Assembly (NCBI GenBank): GCA_902728285.1
Contig: CACVBU010000681.1
Location: forward strand, 3,574,413-3,638,412
Reading direction: 5' to 3'
Length of the DNA: 64,000 nt
DNA from: Clytia hemisphaerica
Taxonomy: Eukaryota > Cnidaria > Hydrozoa > Leptothecata > Clytiidae
This document shows positions 33,957 through 46,640 of the stretch, piece by piece (the stretch's first letter is position 1; every line of letters begins with the position of its first letter). A program made the translations under genes and the position numbers. Under the pieces are notes generated by a model, which saw only the letters and a program-made list of their open reading frames with translations, did no database searches and was not told where the DNA came from.

Positions 33957-34135
33957 TTTGCACCCACGATAGAATGGTCCAAACACGGGGGTAGTCCAAA
34001 TGATAAACTATGTCGTTCTGTAAGTGTTTATTTTCTGAGAGATACAAATAGTATATTTGAATATTATTAACTTATTTATTAAAGTATTTTTTAAATATAC
34101 GGTTAAATAAAAAACGAATGATAACAGTTCTGTTT

Positions 34136-34326
34136 ATAGCCCTTTTTTCAAAGAGGCCACCCTGTTGAATAATTATGTAGTCCAGCAGAAAAACAATGAT
34201 AAAACCATGCATAATTATTACAATGCATGATACAGTAATTATGCATGGCTCTATCATTGTTTTTATGGCTGGACTACATAATTTGATAATTATTCAACAG
34301 GACGTCCTCTTTGAAAAAAGGTCTAT
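34136..34326. mobile_element. 191-bp palindromic MITE, copy 2 (inverted relative to copy 1)
   Basis: Reverse-complement match to copy 1, shown by asymmetric details: ctgctggac versus atggctggac halves swap sides. A 6-bp internal duplication (tttgat) distinguishes it. The terminus atagacc(t)tttttcaa is also seen singly at 43,154 and, less exactly, elsewhere. Confidence 0.85.
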
Positions 34327-36729
34327 TCCTCAAACCCCCGGGAAAAGTTTTTTTGCTGACTTAGCTATTTTACAAATCTCGGAAGAGAACTCCCATAGGA
34401 ATTCCGATACCTACCCGATTGGTTAATTTCGGAACGGCTTCAAGAAAGTCATAATGCATGGCAGATAATTTTGAAAGTTTCTGAGGGAATGTGTGTAATT
34501 TATCGATGTTGATGGCTTGTTGATTCTTCAAAGAAAAAAGATAACAGGTATAGCTTTTTCTAATCCTGGAATATCGAGGTTCCAGCTACACTGAAAGATA
34601 TAAAAGATATTAAATCAGATTCTACTGTATAAAAAACTGGAATAGGGAAACAGATTAGCTCTTTGGCTTCTACTGTTTTAAAAGAGAAAAGAATGTAATG
34701 AACCTTTACGTTGATTTGGTGATCCCAATCTCACGAGGGGTGAATCTCACACTTCCAGCCTTCCAGCCTTATCCTTCCAAGATTCCAATTTCCAACTTTA
34801 CCACGAGACTAACAGCTTTGGTTACCATTATTAAATCTAGAGATATCTTGCTCCACAACCTGGTCAAAAAGTTTTCTCGCATCACATATCTGATTTTCCG
34901 TCGAGGCTCTAGCCAAGAAACCCTCAGCCGTCGCGGGCCAGCGAAGCTGGCGAGGGAAGGCGGGTATTACCCATTGAGATTTAACTAATTGGACTGATTT
35001 GATTGTTGAGGGATCTTTTGGATCGTTAATGGGTAAGTGCACGGTATTAATGGACTAAAAGTATAGGCTATTTTGAGTTTTTAAATAACAATAAACTAGT
35101 CATAGCTTCCACTAAATGCCCACGCAGAAGATCATGTCATGCACTTAAAGCTTTTAATGCTTTAAAGATTAAAGTAGTAAAAATAATCAGGAATAATTGA
35201 TTGAGGCATATGCTTGATAAAAAAATTATATTCCATTAACACAATACTAAGAATTCATATACAATATAATATAATACAGCTTGATAATTTGATAAAATTT
35301 AAGGAAAAGCTTCTCAAAAATATATTTCAAAAATTATGGTATCATTAGCTTACTGGTTTTCGCATCTCCTGTTTGTTTTTTTCTCCCAGTTTCTTTCTTA
35401 CAACAATATATGTCATGATTATTATTCACAATAGACCTTTTCTGATAATGCCGCAGACATCTTAGATTGTAGGCAAAATATATAGCGGTGAATAAATCAA
35501 CAAGGCAACCAATCAGAAATAGCTTGTTTTTTTTTCATTGGCTGCTATATTTCAACATTTCTCTGTTGCTACTTTGCCTAATAAACAATAGTCAAGAGGA
35601 TACTGCGGATAAAATTCATCAAAAAGTTGCGCCATCTTAAATAGGGCAAAATAGAAACCAATCCTAGCTAAGGCCCGGACTCAACTCGCCTACACTGTGA
35701 TTGCACTTCTCAAGCAAAATCTTTTATGATGTTGGTCAAAAGAAAAATAAAGGAATGCCATTGTGGTCCATTCAGACGTACAGTCGAGAAAAGTTGAAAT
35801 GCGCCTAATTTTTTTTAAAGTGCATAGTACTTTTTCATGATGCAATCTTTTCTCCAGGCTGAAAGGATTGAATCCATTAAGATGATCGCAGCGCAGACAA
35901 TGAAGAGACGTGCCTTCAGGAAGCTAGACTTTTTGAGTTTATAGCTAGCTATATACTTTCACTTTATGGTGTTTCTGTGTGACTATCTGTGTGCCTCGTC
36001 TAACCACCGTTAAATGCCCTCGGGAAGGTCCCTCCTAACTTGGAAAGCCAGAATTGGAGCTATTTCACCAAACTACTGGAGCGCAAGTTATTACGTAGGC
36101 TATCACAACTGAAAAAGTTGAATGTGCGCCTATACAAACTTTTTTCAGGTTTTCCCAATAGATTTACCACACTGAACAAACAGTGAAAACACTCTAAGTG
36201 AGGTAAATCTATTTTGAAGACCAAAAAAAAGTTTGTTTACATTGATTCACATTCAATTTTGGACTCATATGCATACATTCTACTTTTTTGTACTTTGCCA
36301 GAATCTTGTTTTACCAAGTTAAGAAAGACATTCCCGAGTTACGACCATATAATGGTCTTTAAAGCTCAAGAAGCTCTATAAACAATAAAGGTAGTTATTA
36401 ATAAAATTAACAGGCAAAGATAAATTACAGTTTGAACAAAAATATCAACAAATGTACATTTGAAAACTTGGGCAAATTTCTTTAAAGATTCCGGAAAAAG
36501 AATTGAAATCATTGCTGAAATGAACTTCTGACTAAATTACAGTATTTATTCAGTTTTAAAGACAAGAAAAAACAAAATTAGACATACAAAACACTTTTTC
36601 CAGTCAAAGACGAAAGAATCAGCTCATCATCATTATAACCAGTCTGCCATTTTGTTTGTTTTGATTTGCAAAAGTAATATTTTAATTCGTGTTATGGTGT
36701 AATTATATACTTTTTTTATAATTTGTCTC
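34327..36729. other. intergenic DNA, no gene seen
   Basis: Mostly AT-rich. A weak inverted repeat lies at about 36,130-36,240 and another, loose, around 35,440-35,640. The short frames at 34,698-34,988 have no family resemblance. Confidence 0.35.
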
Positions 36730-37244
36730 TGCGCTCCTGCGGGGGCAAATACCCTATTACCCGGTATCTTTTTTTGGACCTACCTCCGGGTACCCCAGTG
36801 CAGGTCCTTTAAATTAACCCATGTCCGTTCGTCCGTTCGTTCGTCCGTTCGTTCGTCAGTTGCCAGCTTTTCTCGGGATTGGCTCATTAGTTTTTTCTGA
36901 TTTTTTGCACAATGATGCAAAATGGCAATGCCCAAAATGTGAAGGAGCCCGATTTTCGGAAAAAAATAACTGATTTTTGAAGCTGGAACTTTCTAAAAAT
37001 CGCCGGAACAGCCGATTTTCGCCGGAAAAACGGAATTTCTTGAATTTCTCGAGCTGTACTTTATATTTTTTTATGAAATTTTGCACACTGATGTAAAATG
37101 ACAATACCTAAAAAGTGACGGAGTCCGATTTTCGAAAAATATTTTTTTTCCGGCCGAAAATGCCGGAAATATGCCGGAAAACTGTTTTTTTGGCATTTTC
37201 TCGAGATTTTATCATTAGTTTTTTCTGATTTTTTGCTCAAAGAT
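36730..37244. repeat. CCGG-rich dispersed repeat with (GTCC/GTTC)n end, left part
   Basis: Starts with tccgttcgtccgttcgttcg microsatellite-like sequence (36,824-36,858) and continues with repeated modules tttcggccgaaaatgccgg, gaatttctcgagctgtac and tttgcacactgatg. It resumes at 38,082 after an inserted element. The same family occurs in opposite orientation at 50,810-51,852 and 52,864-53,100. Confidence 0.8.
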
Positions 37245-38081
37245 ATGGAAGTCGTTTTTACCTAGGTTTACAGTTCTAAACCTAGGTTTACAAGTTCTAA
37301 ACCTAGGTTTACAAGTTCTAAACCTTGGTTTACAACTTGTAATCCTAGGTTAAGATATATAAACCTAGGCTTACGCATAAGAAACTTAGGTTTACAAAAT
37401 AGTTTCAACTGAAACTCCTGCCCTTTAACACCCTTTGATGTAGGTTGTTTTAAAGTATAGCAAAAAAAGCTCTTGACAAAAGTAAATCCCGGACCCGACT
37501 AATATGCAAAATCCATCAACGGAAAAAACTCTTTTCTAATGCTCATTCCGACATTTTAAATTTTCCGGGTGTTTTGTTGTTTGGAATTGCTTAGGTTAGG
37601 GTTGCTAGTAACGGCTCGAATTTCAGTCAGGTTAAAAAAGGGGCAATTTTACCCATATTATAACAACACTACCCCCGTCTTTTAAATTATATCATCATTT
37701 CTCCCAGTCGTTTAGTCTATAAAATGTTTTAAATCAGCGTGTGGTTTCCAGCTATGGAATTTTTTTACACAGTTTCGATTGGATGAAAAAACTAACGCTG
37801 ATTGGCTTAACGAAATTTTGATTCACAGATTTACAAACCTAGGTTTACAGTCTCTAAACCTATGTTTACACATTAACTTAGGTTTGCAGGGCTTCAAACC
37901 AAGGTTTAGAGCTGTAAACATAGGTTTAGAGACTGCAAACCTAAGTTTACAGGCTGCAAACCAAGGTTTAGAGCTGTAAACATAGGTTTAGAGACTGCAA
38001 ACCTAAGTTTACAGGCTGGAAACCTAAGTTTAGAACTGTAAACCTTGGTTTGCAGTCTTTTTTGTGCTAAACGGCTTCCAT
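37245..38081. mobile_element. 837-bp TIR element filled with TAAACCTAGGTTTA minisatellite
   Basis: The TIRs atggaagtcgttt and aaacggcttccat (one mismatch) are flanked by (t/a)caaagat, 8 bp with one mismatch (37,237-37,244 and 38,082-38,089), within the CCGG repeat; an uninterrupted copy of the target reads cagaaagatgcg near 38,755. Two minisatellite arrays lie inside, 37,255-37,400 and 37,830-38,062, with units of about 21 bp built on the self-complementary core taaacctaggttta. The frame 37,779-37,979 is repeat-coded. Confidence 0.8.
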
Positions 38082-38980
38082 ACAAAGATGCGTATTAATA
38101 TTGCCAAAAACATGGCCAAGTCTGATTTTTGAGAAAATTTTTATGCCGTAAATCGCCGTTTTTCTGGATTTTCATTGGGCTTTTTCCTTACAATTGGTTA
38201 TTTTTTCATTCAAAAATATTATTTATAGCAATACCCACCATCAAACATGTTTCAATTTTCAATAAAATTGATTTTTGAAGCCGCAATCAAGGTCATAATA
38301 TTTGAGAAAAAAGGGAAATCCACCGGGAAGTTTTTGAACCACAATCGATTTGTAAGTGCTCTAAAGTAGGTTGGAAGGGTAGAGTTTTAACTCTGAGTTT
38401 TAACATGAGACTTAAGACTTAGGACCTTAGGATCTAGAACTTTAAATCTTGAAAAACGTTAAAATAACCAAAATTCTCAATATATTATGACCTTAATTGT
38501 GGAACTATTTAAAAATCGCCGGAACAACCTATTTTCGACGGAAAGACAATATTTGTTGAATTTCTCGAGCTGTACTTTATTTTTTTTTATGAAATTTTGC
38601 ACACTGATGCAATATGACAATACCTAAAATGTGACGGAGCCCGATTTACGAAAAACATTTTTTCCGGCCGAAAATGTCTGAAATATGCCGGAAAAACCGG
38701 TTTTTTGACATTTTCTCGAATTTTCATTTTTAGTTTTTTCTGATTTTTTTTGCAGAAAGATGCGTATTCGCAATGCTCAAAACATGGCTGAGTTTGATTT
38801 TTGAAAAAAAAAATTTTTCCGGTTGAAAATGCTGGAAATTGCCGTTTTCGCAGATTTTCATTAGATTTTTTTCCTTGTATTTCTATGTTTTTGACACTAT
38901 TGATAACAATGCTCACCATCAAGCATGATTCAATTGTCAACAAAACTGATTTTTGCGACCAGAACTTTCTATTTATTTTT
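38082..38980. repeat. CCGG-rich dispersed repeat, right part
   Basis: Continuation of 36,730-37,244 with at least two module cycles (tttttctggattttcattgg; catgtttcaattttcaataa; tctcgagctgtactttat). The antisense frame at 38,587-39,042 is repeat sequence and has no recognisable domain. Confidence 0.75.
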
Positions 38981-40403
38981 TCCCTACAACCCTTCCCTCT
39001 CCCCTTATCAACAATCAATGATGAATTTATTGCGTTATGCATTTTCGCTAAACGCTATATTTTCTGACTGATTTTTTTCTCCTCGCATTGCTATCTAACT
39101 TTCATCATCAGGTAGGTCCATTCAGCATCTAGCTTGTTTACTCTGCATTTCTCAGAAGCGTGTGTGTCGGAAATGTTCAGGTTTGCATTTTTGAAACAAT
39201 AAATCATACTCTCAGTAATGAAATCTATAATGCACTCTTGGTTGTGATCCTCAAGAGAAATCCAAAAATTTAAATACATTTCTGATTCATGGGCAGGCTA
39301 CAGAAAGAATGTTTTAACAAGCATTTATGTGCAATCTTTTAGAAATTATTTAATACAAGCATTTAAAGCATTGCCAGAACGGCCTCCCTCTCAGCGTGCG
39401 TTCTGCTCGTCATCCAGTGACGTCGAATTTTTTTAAATTGTTTATTTATATATAACTTTTGAAGCAATGAAGGGAAATTAAAAGTAATAATACACCAAAG
39501 TTTACGCCGCAGGCTTAGCTCTAAACCATTCCGACATATTTTTTGAAAAATCTCTTCTCTACTGCCTACAATATCATAAATCAAAGAGGGTAACTTTATT
39601 TATGGCACACTGTTGGGTTAAAGACTGCTAGTATTTTGCACGGGGTTTTGCACTCAGCCAAGCCTGAAACACTAATAGACCTTATCGGAGTTTTTTATTT
39701 TTCTAAAAAAGCGATGCATTGTGGGATTGTTTCGAGTGTATTACAATAGAAATCTCTTAGGAATTCCTCGAGGGTTTTGGTATGAATTTTTTATTTATGA
39801 ATTATGAAAAACTAATTATTTTATCTTGTTATTAATTCCAGACATATTTAAGTGATGGGTTTTAACAATTTCAATTTAATTGAATCGACGTTTTGGGGGC
39901 CACTAACCTCCGTTTTGAGAACCATTTGTATTAAGAGCTCTGACCATGGTCGGGAAATTGATTTTAGTATTTGAACATAAAAGTTATGTTTTATGTTCTT
40001 AACACTGTTAAGAAAGAATTGCCTTTATGAATTGCCTTTTAATCAAATCCCTTAAGAGTATTCAAGAATATAGTTACAAAAATGACGTTATGAACTTTAA
40101 AAAGACGTTAATAATATGTTGCATCACCTTCTTTTATACTGTTTTAGATTTTTTGGAAAAATTTTCTAAATTGATGCATCAAAAGTTATGGTTTAGTTTG
40201 ACAAAAGATACACCATCTACCGCAAATTTTTTTCCAAATTTTTTTTTCTCCGCCGAAACTAAGCTCTTCAAAGTTGAAATACTCTTTGCAAAAGTTTTCA
40301 TTTTCTTCTTCATTAAATTTTTTGGGAAAGAAACTAGACATGTTGAAGCTTAATTCACAAGAAAAAAAATTAACGTTACATATTTTCTGAATTCACTAGA
40401 AAG
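38981..40403. other. intergenic DNA left of the large inverted duplication
   Basis: No supportable gene. The + strand frame 40,027-40,353 is AT-rich and Phe/Lys-rich. The motif cgttttgggggccac occurs here (39,889) as well as at the edge of the duplication (40,421), so it may be part of a dispersed repeat. Confidence 0.35.
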
Positions 40404-41250
40404 ATTTCAATTTGGATAGACGTTTTGGGGGCCACATACTGTAAGTTCAAAATATCTAAGTCCAAAAACCAATGCCAGCAGGTAAATGAGAAAGCTAAAA
40501 ATTTATGTGAACAAAACAATGAACCATGAAATCAAGTCCCAAAATCAATAACGTAGGCAGGAGGCTGAGGCTGAGGCTGAGATGCATGCTCACTGAGTGC
40601 CACATGGAACAGTGGTATTAAATTTATGAAAATTGACTAAGTAGTATGATGCTTACTGTCTAGTGGCATTAGCAAGACTGACTTGAGAACACACCTTTTA
40701 TGTCTAAGTCTACCATGTTACCAATTCCAACATGTGACTACGCATAGTGGTAGCCTGAGAAGTGAGGTCAAGATCAAAGGTCAAATAAATAGTGATGTCA
40801 TGAATAAATTAGTATAAATAATTAGTTAGTGAAATAAATTATGATATGTCATGAATGAATTAAATCAAATTGATAAATTTTACTGAAATTGCATAAATTA
40901 TAAATTTTTTGTTTTCTTCTGATTCTAAAATTTTTTTACAAATTCAAACATAGGCATTAACTTAAAACTCTCCCAAATAAAAATTAAACTTTGGGTAGCA
41001 TGCCAAGTTCATGTAAATAATCACATTCATCTACATGATGAATTATAACAAGTCCACGTACACACGATAGGTTTCACGCATAACAGTTACATTTCCATTT
41101 CTGTATACAATTTTTCCCTTTTGTGGCAACAAGTCATCAGCAAACTTCAATACACCTTTTTGACCGCAGCCGCCAATTGCCGCGGGGGCATTTTTTGTCC
41201 GTTTCACCACCCTAAACGCGATCCAATCCTTTTTTACACCTTCTTCTTAA
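40404..41250. repeat. outer left arm of the large inverted duplication
   Basis: Reverse-complement match to 62,751-63,436: gttttgggggccacatactg, catttacctgctggcattgg (as complement), catgaacttggtatgctacc (as complement) and ccgcagccgccaattgcc (as complement) are shared in mirrored order. The left arm has an extra segment (about 40,555-40,745) starting with a ggctga triplication. Confidence 0.85.
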
Positions 41251-41319
41251 AATATTTTAAGTATAAAAATTCTTTAGAGCTTATTGCCATGTGTTTAATT
41301 GGGAAAATAACAGTGCTGA

Positions 41320-41320
41320 G

Positions 41321-41352
<32 letters not shown>

Positions 41353-41353
41353 C
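41320..41353. repeat. (GAT)n microsatellite
   Basis: About ten consecutive gat units. The surrounding sequence 41,250-41,310 (attgccatgtgtttaattgg) recurs directly at 45,530-45,590. Confidence 0.9.
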
Positions 41354-42259
41354 TGATACTGCGAGTTAAAGAAAAATCAAACCTTTGACTTTCTCATCGC
41401 TCTGTAAAAGCTTCATATCATTTTCTGTAACCGATTTTAGCCTTTCAATCGCTAAATAGTAATAAATGATTTAAAAAATTTAATTTAACATGGGATGTTC
41501 GTTTGGGTTCTAACAATACGTTGTCTACCACTCCTTCTCTTATTCAAGTTATGACAAGTCCCCTCACCTTAAAATTTTTCAAAGTTTTCCAGAATTGTTC
41601 TAACCGTAGAGGGTTGATATTTTGCCAACGGTCTCTCCATCTTCTTTGCACCTTGTGCGAGTTTCCAATACGAGCAAACTCAGTGCAGACTCGTGTCCTT
41701 TGAGCTAACTTTTGTCGAGGCATAATAAACTGTTTTTCCAAAAGTTTTTTCACGCAAAACACACGTAACATCAGTTGTTGGCCCAGCGCTAGCGATAGTT
41801 GGCCCAGCGCTAGCGATAGGGCCTTTCATTTGCAACTTTCCGTCCTTCCGCTGTCTGTCCGTCCGTTTTGGTAGAAACGGCGCTTGAAACCATAGTAACA
41901 CACTTTTTAATTTTGCCGTTTGGAGAGGGAAAAGGTTGCTAAAGTCGGATACTGGCTATAAAAGATATATTTTCGGATTTCCTTCAAAAACAAATTTCAA
42001 AACAAAACAAGATGGCGGTCGAAGCGAGGAGGTTGATTCATACTTTCTTGAACATTTTCTTTGCTTTAGTGGTCAAGAGACTTTCAAACCAAAGATATTT
42101 TGTAATGATTTTCTTTTATAAACCTTTTTCAACATTCTGCCATATCTTATGGTCTTTGCTCAAGTTTTCATAATGTTTTATGAGTGAAAATTCTACCTTA
42201 AAAATCACTTTTATTTTTAGTTTATTGCTTTCGAAAAGACTTTATTTTTAGGAAATAAT

Positions 42260-43160
42260 GGCTTCTGATATAGAAATAAATAAACTGAAATGCAGCTCAT
42301 GTGTAAATTTGAATAAGATTGGAACTTTTTCCTTGATGCTACACAAGAAAACAGTCACTTCTGGATCTGTCGCTAACAACGGTCAGTGGCTGGTGGGACG
42401 TGGTATGATGATGTTTTCAAACTCAACACATGATTATTAAAAGTAAACTGATTCTGGAATTTGGTAATGGACACTAAAATTGGAACAAGATCGGTACTTT
42501 TTCCATGAGGCTACGCGTGAAAATGGTTATTTCTGGATCTGTCTCGTTTGACGCACGATTGGTGCGGTGGCTTGATTTTTCAAACTCGACACAGAATTAT
42601 TTCAAATCTGATTATTGGAATATGTTAGCGGAGACTAAAATACAGCTCATGTTTAAACTTTAACAAGATTGGGACTTTTTTCATGATTCTACACATTAAA
42701 TAAAATGGTCAATTCTGGATCTGTCGCATTAAACAGTTGGTGGCTTGATTTTTCAAACTCGACTCACATACCGTCAACCGTCTCTAACTTAGGACGATTG
42801 GTCGAAACATGGGACTGTTGCATATCTGGTCTGTATTTTCACTTACTGTAAAATCGAAAGAGAAATCGTGTATTTTTAAATACGCCTTTCCTTAACTCAA
42901 ATCAAATGACTTTGGAAGTTCGGTGAAATGGTGGCCGAATTGCCGTCCTATGTTTTTTCAGATGGTCCCAAGTTGGAGCAGTTGATGGTAATTATTCAAA
43001 GTATATAAACTGATTCTGGAATCTGTTAATGGCACTAAAATGCAGCTCATGGGTAAATTCAAACTAGATTGACAGATTGAACATTTCTCATGGTTGCAAG
43101 GCATGAACAGTGAAAATGGTAATTTCTGGATCTTCGCATTAACTGTTAACTCACATAGAC
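42260..43160. repeat. diverged tandem repeat, about 175-185 bp period
   Basis: The modules aatgcagctcatgtgtaaa, aagattgg(g)actttttcc, tcacttctggatctgtcgc and tttttcaaactcgacaca recur about four or five times with drift. No coding character. The unit may be a satellite fragment. Confidence 0.7.
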
Positions 43161-44199
43161 CTTTTTTCAACTAACATGCCTGCAGGGATATTTCTCCCTG
43201 CATATGTGAGTGCACCTAATTCGTTAAAAAGCGCCCACTCACTAAGCAGAATATTCGGGGGATTTTTTTATATTTTTCTATGGGCGCGCATAATTTATGG
43301 AAAAAGCTGACCTTGTGAAAAAAGATGAACAAATGAAAATGAAAACACAGGTTCATTTCTAAACAAAATGGAAAGGAGTCTTTTTAAAATGTGGCCTGAT
43401 GTGGCTGATGTTTTGATGTAGTTTAAAGTAGTTTTGAAAGCTTTTTGAGTTTGTAAAAGAGGTTATATGGTAAGTTAATTATGTGTGTCTGCCTGGGTTT
43501 TGATAGTCTGTCAACAAGGGTTCACTCACAGGCAGTATCAAACAAACTGTACCCGACATTTTTAGTTGCACCAGATAAGATTTTTTTTTCTGAAATTTTG
43601 AGTCTGGATACACAGGCTAGAATTTTATTGGAAAGTTGAACCTGCGCCTGTGTAGGCCCGGTTGGTAGGAGACCATTCAAAAAAATTTCAAGCGTCTAAC
43701 CAATGAGAAGTACCGCGGTGATTTTGAAATTTTTTTTCCTGTCTTCACTTTGATCCATGTCAACGGGGTCATGTATTTGCTGTTTTGCACGCTCGTTTTC
43801 AACACGTTACTTTTCGCTGGGCCTTCACGCCCAACGGGCTTCTTGTTTTTCAATTTAAAAAAAATAGTTTTGCAATCACATAGTTGATTGGAGTGCAGAC
43901 AAGGGCGGAATAAATGCTTATTTAAATTTGTTAGCATCGTTTGTAAATCTTGCCTGGTTTGTATGTCTTAGCATTACTTTTGGAAGCAAATTTAATCATA
44001 TGTAGTTAATCGTTGTAATAAACAGAGAGGACTCAAAACATTGATTGGATTTGAAAAATATCTTGGATGGCAGAATTTGTCTAATTTTAGTAAATGTATG
44101 ATTCTTTAGATGAACTCACAATGGTAATCAAAGGAAGTGAAAGAAAGAAAAAAAAGAAATTCCTCTGCGGATAATGTATTTTTAAATAATAGATAGAAT
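43161..44199. other. intergenic DNA between outer and inner left arms
   Basis: Part of a segment of about 2.95 kb (41,251-44,199) with no counterpart between the matching right arms, where only about 50 bp lie. It is either an insertion on the left or a deletion on the right. It contains a single atagaccttttttcaa terminus at 43,154 and a short inverted repeat, but no gene. Confidence 0.45.
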
Positions 44200-45157
44200 T
44201 TAATTATCATCAGGTCTCCCTTGTTCGAAGCAATCCTTGTCATCTGAAAAATAAAAGTAGTGATGAGTACCTCTTGACGTATTCTCTCTTACGAATGCAG
44301 AAAGTAGAACAGCGTTTTTGATGATTTAAACCATGGAAAGGACCTATAAGGCTGTATAAATTCGCATTTTTATTAATGGGTATTAACACTAAGTAATATA
44401 ATTAATGTTTCATAAAAACCTTAAGGGATACTGCGTCAAGAGTGCAACTCCGGTGGAAGAACCAGTAGCCTTTTATTTTATTTACGCATGATTTCAGCTT
44501 TAAAATTACGGTCATACTTACAAACAATTTTTAGCCTGTGGTCGTGGCCATCAGGGCACTTAATTGAAACAACCTCCGAGTATTCGTCCCACTCATCTAC
44601 AAAAAAGTGATTTGAACGCCATAATTTCACTTCCTTTACTTCGAACACCATTAAAGGAGAAATTAAAAACTATAATTCGTTACCCTAAATTTAAGTTTCT
44701 GGTGGTTTTGTACTCATCAAAGTTGAAATAAGAAGAGAAATAAGTGGCTTTATTTAAGAATTTTGCTTTTACCTAGACCCTTTTGTGCTTTGAATTCAAT
44801 GGCTTGTATAATGTAGTTATCGAGAGCATCCAATTCTACAAGATAAAACGAATACACTCCTTTTATACATATTATATATGCCATTAGATGCTAGGAATTT
44901 CAAACATGTAAAACGTTTTTTCACATGCACGTAAAATCTTACTTAAGACCTATTGCCGTTTCCTTTTGTTCAAAACGCTTTGAACGTAAGCAAACTTCAC
45001 TTAAAACAATATGCAAGCTTGGGAAATTCCAAATATCAATACCCAATCACCGGGGATAGATATAACGAATTTCAGAACCCATGCTCCGGTGTATGTATTT
45101 ATATCAACGTGTATTTTACAGACCGGTCATAAAGAACCAAATAGCAGCGTGATTCGT
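44200..45157. repeat. inner left arm of the large inverted duplication
   Basis: Mirrored in 61,660-62,700, including the three small 3' exons and non-coding flanks (caccggggatagatataac, atctaatggcatatataata as complement, tttacgcatgatttcagct). It shows that the duplication includes intron sequence, so it arose at the DNA level. Confidence 0.85.
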
Positions 45158-46640
45158 TTGGAATCTTACTTAATTTTAATAATATCATTCTTAAATTTTG
45201 AAAATTATACTTCTATCGTTGGTTTTAAAGTCATTAGTACATTAGATTTCGGAATCTCAAGGCAAGATAAATGAGGCAAATGCTCAAAGGGTTAAAATTC
45301 TTGTCATGCTAAAACCCATCACAACAAATTTTGACGTCAACGATTGTAAATTTTACTGAGAAGTTAAAATTATGCCTGCTTGCAGGCTTTCTTTTTTAGC
45401 CCTTAAATTTTTGAAAGTTTCTTTCTTTGCTGAAAAGAATTCAAGTGTAAAATTACAAACTACTACAACCACTGCATAGTGACGAATGCTTTCGAAATGA
45501 ACATACTTTTTTCAAACAATAAAACTAAACATTTTAAGTATAAAAAATCTTTAGAGTTTATTGCCATGTGTTTAATTGGGGGAAATAACCTGATAACAGA
45601 TGCTCTAAACCATCTGAGAAAAATAGCCAATATGTAACAAGAATGTCTTTAACATATCTCTTGCAAGTTTGTTGTCGGTCTCAAGAAAGAGGCAAGCTAT
45701 GTTCGTGACGTAATTTATGAAAAGGTCTATTTAAAATTTACTGTCATCTAAAAATTCAATAACGGAGGTCAAAGATTTACAAATGCTAAAAATAAGAAAA
45801 ACATCAAGGTTACCAAGGAAGTTTGAGAACTCAGGGCAAAATTTCAGAATATTTCGTTTTTCATTTTCGATGGCCACAATTTTTCAATAAGGTTTACGAA
45901 ATGTACTTACAAAGGAGGCAGGTGTTGATACTGTCTTAGGTTTTAAATTTTTTCCCATCGTGGTTTTTCAAAGTCTTTTTTATGTAATGGTTTCAAAAGG
46001 GATTAAACCTTAGGGAAGATTGGTTAAAAAAATCATAATTCCGACCCACGTCCCTTACGTACAATAGTCTCTATATCTCTATATCTATCCAACACTGTCT
46101 CTATTGGACTTTTTCAAACTTTGATGTGCAAATACAGCCGTATAAATATGCTGTGAAAAGGACTATTTACCAACCCAACCTTATTTTCAGTGAAATGCAA
46201 GTGAAATGCAAACCTGAATGAAAACCCACCCCTTATTATCAAAGGAAGGGGCATTGGGCGATCAGTCCAACGGGTGCGCCAAAAAGTAGACAGCCTTGTC
46301 AAAAATATCTTGAGCTTAAGGATTTGAAGAGATTTCATATGCGTCAAATTGTTATGTTTTCACCCACCCCTTTAGAGCTTCAGCGTGCTGGGCAGAAAAT
46401 ATTCACAATCTGATATCAGGTTAGTTATTTCTGAATCGCAACCTTAGAATAAAAGGGTTCTATTTTTTAGTAAAATTTCAGCCTAAATGTTCCTATAAAC
46501 TGGGTTCTAATGAAGAAAAAATATGTAAAAAATTCGTACAAAAAAGTCAATATTTCTAATTCCTAACAATGAATTCGTTCGAAAAAGTCACATTAGTAGA
46601 GGTGATTTTAAATAATGAATAAAACATGGCATCAGCTCAC
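45158..46640. other. intron or lost-exon interval of the topoisomerase-like gene
   Basis: I find no convincing counterpart here of the two exons seen on the right arm (58,775-58,928 and 61,105-61,212). A possible minus-strand short exon ending at 45,911 (donor gtaagt after CCTCCTTT) cannot be fitted to the family. Confidence 0.35.

Noticed and set aside
38587-39042. A 151-aa minus-strand frame
   Set aside because: It lies in the CCGG-rich dispersed repeat; copies in the other orientation give similar fragments in different frames.
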